From the NCBI GenBank assembly GCA_964557545.1, contig CAZLAK010000029.1, forward strand, positions 1-20,126: DNA of 20,126 bases, given 5' to 3'. The notes under the pieces are model-generated. The model worked only from the letters and a program-made list of their open reading frames with translations, was not told the DNA's origin and made no database searches. The translations under genes were made by a program, and so were the position numbers. Source of the DNA: CAZLAK01 sp964557545. GTDB taxonomy: Bacteria > Bacillota > Desulfotomaculia > Desulfotomaculales > Pelotomaculaceae. Positions 1 to 6,490 of this stretch are shown piece after piece. Each line of letters begins with the position of its first letter. The first letter of the stretch is position 1.

Positions 1-15
1 GGTGGATCAGTTTTA

Positions 16-48
16 TTTGACGATTGGGGGTCAAATGTATTTTACGAT
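16..48 (+). promoter_or_regulatory. Possible promoter/operator of the dynamin-like gene
   Basis: An inverted repeat TTTGAC-N8-GTCAAA spans 16-35 and contains a good -35 box (TTGACG, 17-22). The matching -10 is poor: TTTTAC at 40-45 with a 17-base spacer. The repeat over the -35 could be a repressor operator or a chance hairpin. The upstream side is cut off by the window edge. Confidence 0.25.
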
Positions 49-76
49 CTACACATTAAAACGGGGAGGTTTTACC

Positions 77-1843
77 TTGCTGGACCAGTACCACGCCCAA
101 AAAAGCAAACTGCTGGCAGTAATGGAAAGAGCACGTCTTTTAGCCGAGCGGCGCGCCAACAGTGCGGCGGCCAGTCTGATTGCTGCCAGTGCAGAGAGGC
201 TTTCCCGTGAACAGTTTACACTCGTTGTCCTCGGCGAGTTCAAAAGGGGTAAGTCCACCCTGATCAACGCCCTCCTCGGCTGCCCGCTCCTGCCGTCGGC
301 CATCGTCCCCTTAACGGCCATTCCTACCGTCATCAGCTACGGTCCGTCCGAGGAAGTGCGCGTGATCTTTTTAGACGGAACAGAAAAGAAAATAGAGATT
401 GGCGAAATTGCCTCTTACGTGACCGAAAAGGAAAACCCCAAGAACGAAAAAGGGGTTCAGGAAGTGCACATCAACTACCCGTCCGACTTTTTGGCCAAGG
501 GGGTCATGCTGGTAGACACCCCGGGGATAGGCTCTATCTACCAGCACAACACAGACGCCGCCTACGGTTACCTGCCGCACGCCGACGCCGCTCTCTTTGT
601 CACTTCTGTCGACGCCCCTTTGAGCAAGAGCGAACTCGAATACTTAAAGGATATCGCCGGACACGCCAAAAAGATCTTTTTTGTACTCAACAAGGCCGAC
701 AACGCCCTGCCGCAAGAGGTGGCCGAAGCTGTCGAGTTTACCGCTGCCGCGCTCACCGGCGTCCTGGGCTTTGGGCGCCCCTATGTTATCCCTGTATCCG
801 CCCGGCTGGCTCTTTTGTCCCGGACCGGCGAGGCTGACGGCGGCCTTTTAGAAAAGAGCGGTATTATCAACTTAGAGAAAACGCTCGGCGGCTTTATAGA
901 AAGCGAAAAGGGTAAGCTCCTCATCGAAGCCTGCGCCTCCAAGGTGCAGAGGGTTTTAAGCGAGTTGGAGCTCGAACTAAAGCTCCTTGAGCGGGCTATG
1001 GACAGCACGGTGGAGGAACTGGAGAGCAAGATCACCGCGCTCAACACAGAACTCAGCAAGCTCGAGGAAGAAAGAGAAGACTCGATCTACCTCCTCTACC
1101 GGGAAGTTGAGCGCTTGGGCCGGTACATCGAAGAGCGGATGCAAGAGTACTACTCTGCGCATGCACCCCGCCTCTTAGCCGAACTGGAAGACTACTACCG
1201 TCAAGAAGCGGCCGGCAGGCCGGCCAAAGAAGTGGCGGGTATGCTGAGCGAGTTCACGCGGGAAATCATCCAGTTGGCCTTAAACGAAAAACGCCAGGAG
1301 GAAACCCTGGCCATTAAAAAAGAAATGGAGCAGATCTCCGCCAAGTTCTTCTCCCGCATAGAAGAAATCGTCGACCGGATGATGGCCGCTTCAGCTACCG
1401 CTTTTGAGCTGAAAATAGAAAAAACCGCCGCCCGGGAATACATCCTGGACACCAAAAAGTTCTTCTTCCACTTTGCAGAACACCCGACCTTTATTCCCTC
1501 TTTTGAGACTCTGGCGGCTACCGGCCTTATCCCCGGCTTTCTGGCCAAAGGAGTTCTTTTAAAAAATTCCAAAAACAAGCTCACCGAACTCTTTGACCGC
1601 AACTGCGGCCGGCTGCGCTACGAGCTGGCGGAAGGAATAAAGGAGGGCGCAAGGGAGGTCGCCGGGGAGCTCAGACTGCGCTCCGACGCCGTCTTAAACG
1701 GCATTAAAGCCACTTTAGCCAAGGCGTTAGAAGAAAAGAAGCTGAGTGAAGCCGAACGCCTGGAGAAAAGGAAGGGATGGGAAGAGGAAATGGAAGAAAT
1801 AAAAGAAATACAAAAAACACTGGCTGCTGCACTCTTAAATTAA
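77..1843 (+). CDS. Dynamin-like GTPase, bacterial
   Basis: Large GTPase of the bacterial dynamin-like group, probably acting at the membrane; the exact role is unknown. From the TTG at 77 the product is 588 aa. Visible GTPase motifs are the P-loop GEFKRGKS at about residues 53-60, DTPG at 147-150 and NKAD at 205-208. A helical, charged region follows (around residues 295-370) with heptad-like Leu/Glu/Lys patterns. A hydrophobic stretch near residues 495-520 could be a membrane-contacting paddle, and the C-terminus is a Lys/Glu-rich coiled coil. The open frame extends to a GTG at position 2, but GGGGAGG at 63-69 lies 7 bases before TTG 77, so I prefer that start. It is the first gene in the window, on the opposite strand to the nitrogen cluster and not obviously related to it. 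The GTPase assignment is firm; membrane remodelling is inferred from the family. Confidence 0.85.
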   Translation: MLDQYHAQKSKLLAVMERARLLAERRANSAAASLIAASAERLSREQFTLVVLGEFKRGKSTLINALLGCPLLPSAIVPLTAIPTVISYGPSEEVRVIFLDGTEKKIEIGEIASYVTEKENPKNEKGVQEVHINYPSDFLAKGVMLVDTPGIGSIYQHNTDAAYGYLPHADAALFVTSVDAPLSKSELEYLKDIAGHAKKIFFVLNKADNALPQEVAEAVEFTAAALTGVLGFGRPYVIPVSARLALLSRTGEADGGLLEKSGIINLEKTLGGFIESEKGKLLIEACASKVQRVLSELELELKLLERAMDSTVEELESKITALNTELSKLEEEREDSIYLLYREVERLGRYIEERMQEYYSAHAPRLLAELEDYYRQEAAGRPAKEVAGMLSEFTREIIQLALNEKRQEETLAIKKEMEQISAKFFSRIEEIVDRMMAASATAFELKIEKTAAREYILDTKKFFFHFAEHPTFIPSFETLAATGLIPGFLAKGVLLKNSKNKLTELFDRNCGRLRYELAEGIKEGAREVAGELRLRSDAVLNGIKATLAKALEEKKLSEAERLEKRKGWEEEMEEIKEIQKTLAAALLN

Positions 1844-1862
1844 AAGAGTTTCAAAACTATTT

Positions 1863-1899
1863 AACAAAAAAGCTTTGCCTTAAGGTTACTTTGGGCAAA
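1863..1899 (-). terminator. Weak terminator-like hairpin, leftward reading
   Basis: TTTGCC (1874-1879) pairs with GGCAAA (1894-1899). Only the leftward transcript has a following U-tract (CTTTTTTG, from 1872 to 1865). It could stop read-through from the leftward ABC operon after it has crossed the DUF4405 gene in antisense. The stem is only 6 bp with a 14-base loop. Confidence 0.25.
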
Positions 1900-1938
1900 A
1901 ATAATACCTAAAATTGAAATTTGGGGAGGTCGTGCAAT

Positions 1939-2301
1939 ATAAACCGCGCCAAACTAAACTTTATTACCGACGCCGTTATGTTCTTTTGTCTTATGGCCCT
2001 GGCGGGCACGGGGTTCTTGCGGCACTTTCGTCTGAGCGGCCAGGGCTTTGGACGGGGGCGGGGCGCAGGCGAGGGCGGGCAGGCCGCTTTTTGGGGTATT
2101 GACCGGCACAGCTGGGGCGATATCCACTTGTGGCTGGGTTACATCATGCTGGGGCTTTTAGCCCTGCACATAACCTTGCACTGGCGGGAAATCACCGGCA
2201 TTTACCGCCGGTTAATCGCCAGCCCTGCCGTCCGGCTGGCCGCGGCCGCCACCTTTCTAATCCTGTCCCTTTACGCCCTGCTCTTCCCCTTTTTGCCCTA
2301 G
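1939..2301 (+). CDS. Small DUF4405-like membrane protein, putative cytochrome-b-type haem protein
   Basis: About 120 aa with three predicted membrane helices: FITDAVMFFCLMALAG near residues 8-25, DIHLWLGYIMLGLLALHITLH near 60-82, and a C-terminal helix from AVRLAAAATFLIL on. His residues in and beside the second helix (HSWGDIHLW, ALHITLHW) resemble the haem-ligating pattern of small DUF4405/cytochrome b561-like proteins. Such proteins normally begin MNR-K-NF, and here NRAKLNF follows an ATA codon at 1939, which lies 9 bases after GGGGAGG at 1923-1929. The in-frame TTG at 1921 overlaps that ribosome site and is a less likely start. The gene ends tail to tail with the ABC ATPase gene, and the two stop codons share CTAG. 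Family call is moderate; haem binding is inference. Confidence 0.65.
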   Translation: MNRAKLNFITDAVMFFCLMALAGTGFLRHFRLSGQGFGRGRGAGEGGQAAFWGIDRHSWGDIHLWLGYIMLGLLALHITLHWREITGIYRRLIASPAVRLAAAATFLILSLYALLFPFLP

Positions 2302-3020
2302 GACACGGTCAAGAGGCCGAGTATGCGCTCGTAGAGTTCGGGCAGGGGGCGGCGGGAGGGGCTGCGCCCAGCGTGGGGCAGTTCGATTTCCAGCTCTTCG
2401 AGCACTCTCGCCGGCCGGGGCGACAGGACCACTACCCGGTGGCCTAGGAGCAGAGCTTCAAAGATGTCGTGAGTAACCATGACTACCGGACGGGGCTCCT
2501 CGGTCCACGTGGCGGCCAAAAGGCGCACCAGGGCCAGCCGCAGCGGCGTGTCCAGAGATTTAAAGGGCTCGTCTAAGAACAGGATGTCGTGGGGGTAGGC
2601 AAAGGCCCGGCACAGGGCCGCCCGCTGTTTCATGCCCCCGCTCAGCTCCTTGGGGTAGCTGTCTTTAAACTCCCAAAGCCCCATGGCCCGCAAAAAGCGC
2701 TCGGCCGCCTCCTCACCCGCGGCCGGCACCTCGATACCTTTTAAGACAAATTTTATGTTCTCCCAGACCGTCTTCCAGGGCAAAAGCCGCGGCTCCTGAA
2801 AGACATAGCTGAGGCGCTTGCCGGCAATGCCTTCCACGCGCCCGGCGTCCGGCTCTTCCAGCCCGGCCAAGAGCTGCAGCAGCGTGGTCTTGCCGCAGCC
2901 GGAAGGCCCGACAACGCAGGTTATTTTCTTTTCAGGCATGTCCAGTGAGAAATCCCGCAGGACTTCGGTGCGGCCGTAACTCTTGCAAAGCCCGACAGCG
3001 CGGATCAAGGCAGCAATCAC
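2298..3020 (-). CDS. ABC transporter ATPase, nitrate/sulfonate/taurine (SsuB/TauB) type
   Basis: ATP-hydrolysing subunit of an importer, 240 aa, cytoplasmic, paired with the adjacent permease. It has Walker A GPSGCGKTT (38-46), Q-loop Gln75 (VFQEPRLLPW), signature LSGGMKQR (126-133), Walker B ILFLDEP (146-152) and switch His184 (VTHD). The sequence RLLPWKTVWEN is typical of the SsuB/TauB/NrtD branch. The start is a GTG that overlaps the permease stop as GTGA (3017-3020), indicating translational coupling; the longer upstream frame to 3074 only reads through permease codons. It is the last gene of a binding protein-permease-ATPase operon. Length is normal and motifs intact. The substrate cannot be told from the ATPase. 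Confidence 0.9.
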   Translation of the reverse strand: MIAALIRAVGLCKSYGRTEVLRDFSLDMPEKKITCVVGPSGCGKTTLLQLLAGLEEPDAGRVEGIAGKRLSYVFQEPRLLPWKTVWENIKFVLKGIEVPAAGEEAAERFLRAMGLWEFKDSYPKELSGGMKQRAALCRAFAYPHDILFLDEPFKSLDTPLRLALVRLLAATWTEEPRPVVMVTHDIFEALLLGHRVVVLSPRPARVLEELEIELPHAGRSPSRRPLPELYERILGLLTVS

Positions 3021-3781
3021 ACCCAGTGCTTTAGTTTGACGTTTACCAGGTAAGCCAGCGCCCGGTCGGTGCAAAGGCCCAAAATAACCAGAAAAACCGT
3101 CCAGGCAAAAAGCGAAGCCGTATCGAGGTTAATGCGCGCCACGGCCATGCCCGACCCGATACCTTTTTGTACGCTCATGAACTCGGCCATGGCCACCGCC
3201 TTCCAGGTGACACCGAGGGCGGCCGACATGCCGGCCAGGACGTAAGGGGCTACCTGCGGGAGGTAGACCTCCAAAAAAGCCCTTGCCGGCGGGACCTTAA
3301 AGACGCGGGTCATCTGCACCAGCTGCCGGTCAATAGCTGCCACCCCGGCGGCGGTATTGATGATGATGAGCGGCAAAGTGGTGACAAAGACGACAAAAGT
3401 GGGCACCCGGCTAAACCCCAGCCAGATCATGGCCAGGAGCAGCCAAGAGATGAGGGGAACCACCTGTAGCACAACCACTGCCGGTCGCAGTAAGACAGCC
3501 GCCAGCGGGCTCAAACCGGTCAAAAGCCCCACCGGCAAGCCGGCGGCCACGGCCAGGCCAAAGCCGCACAACCCCCGCCAGATCGAATGGCGGGCGTGCT
3601 CTGCGAGCTGGCCGGAAGCGGCTAGGGCAGCAAAAGACTTAGCCACCTCCGCTGGCGGCGGCAGGATTACCGGGTTGTAAAAGGAGGAGAGGACCTGCCA
3701 GGCGGCCAAAAAGAATAAAAAACCCAAAAGCGGGGCAAAGCTGCTTTTAAGCCGCTTACTCCGACCAGAAGAAATTTTCAT
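3017..3781 (-). CDS. ABC transporter permease, SsuC/TauC type
   Basis: Integral membrane permease, 254 aa, about six hydrophobic segments. The cytoplasmic coupling (EAA-like) loop is visible in the region from residue 160 on: VFKVPPARAFLEVYLPQVAPYV followed by a helix and WKAVAMAEF. This arrangement is typical of the nitrate/sulfonate/taurine permease family. Pro-rich PVILPPPAEV after the first helix is also common in that family. Its ATG at 3781 lies 26 bases inside the 3' end of the binding-protein gene, with a G-run upstream as ribosome site, and its stop overlaps the ATPase start. All three genes are therefore tightly coupled. Substrate not determined. Confidence 0.9.
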   Translation of the reverse strand: MKISSGRSKRLKSSFAPLLGFLFFLAAWQVLSSFYNPVILPPPAEVAKSFAALAASGQLAEHARHSIWRGLCGFGLAVAAGLPVGLLTGLSPLAAVLLRPAVVVLQVVPLISWLLLAMIWLGFSRVPTFVVFVTTLPLIIINTAAGVAAIDRQLVQMTRVFKVPPARAFLEVYLPQVAPYVLAGMSAALGVTWKAVAMAEFMSVQKGIGSGMAVARINLDTASLFAWTVFLVILGLCTDRALAYLVNVKLKHWV

Positions 3782-4799
3782 CCGGAAGCTTTCCCCCCAC
3801 CATATCGGGCGAAAATTCTAAGAGCTTGGACAGGTAATTTAAAACGTCCGGCTTGGCCAATAAAGCCGGCACGCTCGCCAAGCGCGTGCGCTCCATGCTC
3901 TTCACAAAAACTGCCGGCGGGATCTTTAAGTTGGCTTCGACCAGCTGAGCGGCCTCGCCGGGGTGAGAAAGCGTCCAGTCTAGGGCAGCGGCGTAACCGT
4001 CCAAAAAAGCCTTGACTGCCGCCGGGTAAGAGCTAGCAAAACCGGCTCGCACCACTGTGCCGGCCTGCGGGAGGCGGGCACCTTCCCCCTCAATGCGTCG
4101 CCACTCCTCGTAGAAATCGACAACTGACCGCACCCGTTCGTTTTTGAGGAGCGCTTGGGTGGCCAGCGGCTCGGGCAGGACGGCGTTTTCGGCCAGCCCG
4201 TTGATCAAGAGCTGGGCTATCTCGGTGGACTCCAAGTAAACAACGTCCACCTCTCCTCCTTTAAGGCCGTTTTTGGCCAGGAAGTAAGTAGTCAGCACGT
4301 CCGGCGTTGAACCCCTTGCCCCCACGTAAAGCGTCTTGCCTTTCAGGTCGGCAAAACCCGCCACGCCGGGGTCGGCAGTGAGCAAGTAGAGGATGCCCCA
4401 GGTGCTGGTGTTGACCAGGCGCACCCCCACATCCCGGTTGTAGAGCTTTGCCGCCGTGTTGAGCGGCAGAACGGTGAAATCGGCCTCACCCTTGACCAGG
4501 CGGGCAGTGGCCTCCTCCACGTTGCGGTAGACGGTCAGCTCCACCGCAACCCCGCCCGGCAGGCCGTCTTCGGCCAGTTTGAAAAGAGGCGCTGTGGGCG
4601 GCCCTACCGGCGCCTGAACGGTGATCTTTTCCGGCAGGACAGGTTTTTTTTGCACTTGCTCCTTTTTGGTGCAGCCGCCGGCCAAAACAGCGCATAACAA
4701 CAAAAATACAAAAAACGCCAGCGCTATAAACCGCCTGGGGCTAAGCCCGGCCGCAAGCGGCCGCAAAACATTTTTTTTGCCTTTTAAGTTTAATCCCAA
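3756..4799 (-). CDS. ABC transporter substrate-binding lipoprotein (SsuA/NMT1-like)
   Basis: Extracytoplasmic solute-binding protein of the importer, up to 347 aa. An N-terminal basic stretch and hydrophobic helix lead to a lipobox VLAGGC, so Cys43 is the likely lipid-modified residue. The mature part is a periplasmic-binding-protein-II fold, with motifs such as GPPTAPLFKLAE, VKGEADFTVLPLNTA and LKGKTLYVGARGSTPD typical of the SsuA/NrtA/NMT1 group. The furthest start is TTG at 4799, giving a long 24-residue n-region; TTG at residue 12 (4766) would give a more usual signal peptide, so the start is uncertain. First gene of the three-gene operon, preceded by its own promoter and a GC-rich leader. 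The ligand cannot be predicted: sulfonates, nitrate, pyrimidine precursors and others are all possible. Confidence 0.85.
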   Translation of the reverse strand: MGLNLKGKKNVLRPLAAGLSPRRFIALAFFVFLLLCAVLAGGCTKKEQVQKKPVLPEKITVQAPVGPPTAPLFKLAEDGLPGGVAVELTVYRNVEEATARLVKGEADFTVLPLNTAAKLYNRDVGVRLVNTSTWGILYLLTADPGVAGFADLKGKTLYVGARGSTPDVLTTYFLAKNGLKGGEVDVVYLESTEIAQLLINGLAENAVLPEPLATQALLKNERVRSVVDFYEEWRRIEGEGARLPQAGTVVRAGFASSYPAAVKAFLDGYAAALDWTLSHPGEAAQLVEANLKIPPAVFVKSMERTRLASVPALLAKPDVLNYLSKLLEFSPDMVGGKLPDENFFWSE

Positions 4800-4915
4800 T
4801 AAATCTACACCCCCAACAGTCTTTGGGCCGGCGCATAACAGGCCGGACGGCGGCGCACGCCTTAATTCCGGCCAGCCCTTGCGTGCCCGCTGGCACCTGC
4901 CCTCCCGGCGCCCTT
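4800..4915 (-). promoter_or_regulatory. GC-rich structured 5' leader of the ABC operon
   Basis: About 115 bases between the predicted transcription start and the binding-protein gene. Two clear stems are present: GTGCC with GGCAC (4892-4896 and 4883-4887, four-base loop) and CCGGCC with GGCCGG (4868-4873 and 4841-4846). I do not recognise a known riboswitch class and see no terminator U-tract. Confidence 0.35.
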
Positions 4916-4921
4916 AAAGCC

Positions 4922-4951
4922 ATGATAACAAGGGGGACAGCTGTCAGTCAA
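4922..4951 (-). promoter_or_regulatory. Predicted sigma-A promoter of the ABC operon
   Basis: -35 TTGACT (4946-4951 on the complement) and -10 TATCAT (4922-4927) with an 18-base spacer. It lies directly after the dehydrogenase stop codon and points at the binding-protein gene. The spacer contains the palindrome GACAGCTGTC, a possible operator. Confidence 0.5.
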
Positions 4952-4964
4952 CAAAACACACAGG

Positions 4965-5972
4965 TCAACCTCCAAGTTTTTCCACAATAGCCAAAGCCAT
5001 CTCCAAAGTGCCGGCACTTCCGCCCAAATCGTAGGTGAGGTGCTTCTTCTCCTCTAGGACTGCCAGCACCGCGCTTTCCACGCGCCCGGCCGCCTCCCCT
5101 TCTCCTAAGTGGCGCAGCATCATTACGCCCGACAGGATAGCGGCCAGAGGGTTGACCCGGTTTTTCCCGGCGTGCTTGGGGGCGCTGCCGTGCACCGGCT
5201 CAAAGACAGCCGCTTCATCGCCGATGTTGGCGCCGGGGGCCACGCCCAGCCCGCCCACCAAGCCGGCGCACAGATCGCTTATTATGTCCCCGTAGAGGTT
5301 GGGGGCCAACAGCACGTCGTAATTTTCCGGAGACTGCACCAGCTTTAAGCACATGGCGTCCACTATCATTTCCTCGTAAATAATATCGGGGTAGAGCGCG
5401 GCTGCCTCCCGGGCGCACTCCAGGAAAAGCCCGTCGGTGAGTTTCATTATATTGGCCTTGTGCACGGCGGTGACCTTTTGGCGGCCCCATTTGCGGGCCA
5501 GCTCAAAGGCAAAGCGGGCAATGCGCTCTGATCCCCGGCGCGTGATGATCTTGATGCTCTCGGCGGCTTCTTTCCCCACGCGGTGCTCGACCCCCGCGTA
5601 GAGATCCTCGGTGTTCTCCCGCACTACGATCAGGTCCACGTTCTGGTAGCGAGACGGCACACCCGGCAGGTTGCGCGCCGGCCGCACGTTGGCGTAGAGG
5701 TCGAGCTCCTGGCGCAGGGCCACATTTACGCTGCGCATGCCGCCCCCCACCGGGGTGGTGATCGGTCCTTTTAGGGCCACGCCATTTTTCTGGATGGAGG
5801 CTAAGGTTTCGGGCGGCAGGGGTGTACCGTGCAGCGGTATGAGGGATTCACCGGCCAAAGCCACCTCCCACTCGATTTTCGCCCCGCTGGCGTCGATCAC
5901 CCGGCGGGCGGCCTCGATCACCTCGGGTCCCACGCCGTCGCCGGGGATGAGGGTGACCCGGCGGGCCGTCAT
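4965..5972 (-). CDS. Isocitrate dehydrogenase-type beta-decarboxylating dehydrogenase
   Basis: Oxidative decarboxylase of the isocitrate/isopropylmalate dehydrogenase family, 335 aa. Start ATG 5972 overlaps the preceding stop as ATGA and follows GAGGAGG; the longer frame to 6167 is Arg/Gly/Pro-rich shadow sequence. IPGDGVGPEV opens the protein. The substrate motif S81-V-N83-x-x-x-R87 (MRSVNVALRQELDLY) matches isocitrate dehydrogenases rather than isopropylmalate or homoisocitrate enzymes. Other active-site elements are VRENTEDLYAG, K172 and metal Asp205/229/233. Cofactor signals are mixed: K266-H267 and V273 resemble the NADP pattern K-Y-x5-V of E. coli, but the position of E. coli Arg395 is Gly318. 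Most likely makes 2-oxoglutarate for GltBD. Homoisocitrate activity is a less likely alternative. Confidence 0.82.
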   Translation of the reverse strand: MTARRVTLIPGDGVGPEVIEAARRVIDASGAKIEWEVALAGESLIPLHGTPLPPETLASIQKNGVALKGPITTPVGGGMRSVNVALRQELDLYANVRPARNLPGVPSRYQNVDLIVVRENTEDLYAGVEHRVGKEAAESIKIITRRGSERIARFAFELARKWGRQKVTAVHKANIMKLTDGLFLECAREAAALYPDIIYEEMIVDAMCLKLVQSPENYDVLLAPNLYGDIISDLCAGLVGGLGVAPGANIGDEAAVFEPVHGSAPKHAGKNRVNPLAAILSGVMMLRHLGEGEAAGRVESAVLAVLEEKKHLTYDLGGSAGTLEMALAIVEKLGG

Positions 5973-6481
5973 TTGCCCTCCTCTCCCAGCGCAAAGCCGC
6001 CGTGCTTTTGGAAATGGGCGGCCAGACCCCCGTCCTTCAAGATGGCCAGCATCACCGGCGGCAGCGGTTTGACCGCCAGCACCAGGTCTTTGGTGAGGTT
6101 TACCAGGCGGCCGGCCGCCAGGTCCAGTTCCAGCATATCGCCGGCGTCGATCAGATCGGTGTTGCACTCCACGGCGGGAAGCCCTATGTTAATAGCGTTG
6201 CGGAAGAAAATGCGGGCAAAAGACTTAGCCAGCACGGCCGAAAGACCGGTGTGCTTTATCACCAGGGGTGCCTGTTCTCGGGAGGAGCCGCAGCCGAAGT
6301 TGCTGCCGGCCACCAGAAAATCGCCCGGGGTTATTCTGCTGTAAAAGCCGGGGTCTATGTCTTCCATTATATGACAGGCGAGCTCTTTCAAATCGAGTGT
6401 CTTAAACTTGTACTTGCCGGAGATGATGTAGTCGGTGTTGACGTCATCGCCGAATTTGTGGGCCTTGCCGCGCAAAATCAC
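5969..6481 (-). CDS. Aconitase-family dehydratase, small subunit (LeuD/HacB-like)
   Basis: Small swivelling subunit of a two-subunit hydro-lyase, 170 aa, partner of the next gene upstream. It contains the family signature GSNFGCGSSREQA (59-71) and TDYII near the N-terminus. The substrate-recognition loop after TDYIISG reads KYKFKT (23-28), unlike the YLRT reported for methanogen homoaconitase, so the substrate cannot be taken from that comparison. It starts with GTG at 6481, nine bases after the large-subunit stop, and overlaps the dehydrogenase start by ATGA. From the neighbours, isomerisation of citrate to isocitrate is the simplest reading; isopropylmalate isomerase and homoaconitase are alternatives. 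No isopropylmalate synthase or leuB cluster is visible here. Confidence 0.85.
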   Translation of the reverse strand: MILRGKAHKFGDDVNTDYIISGKYKFKTLDLKELACHIMEDIDPGFYSRITPGDFLVAGSNFGCGSSREQAPLVIKHTGLSAVLAKSFARIFFRNAINIGLPAVECNTDLIDAGDMLELDLAAGRLVNLTKDLVLAVKPLPPVMLAILKDGGLAAHFQKHGGFALGEEGK

Positions 6482-6490
6482 GTACCATCA

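Noticed and set aside
5973..6167. In-frame extension of the dehydrogenase to 6167
   Set aside because: It reads through the small-subunit gene in another frame and is Arg/Gly/Pro-rich; ATG 5972 with GAGGAGG and an ATGA overlap is the natural start.
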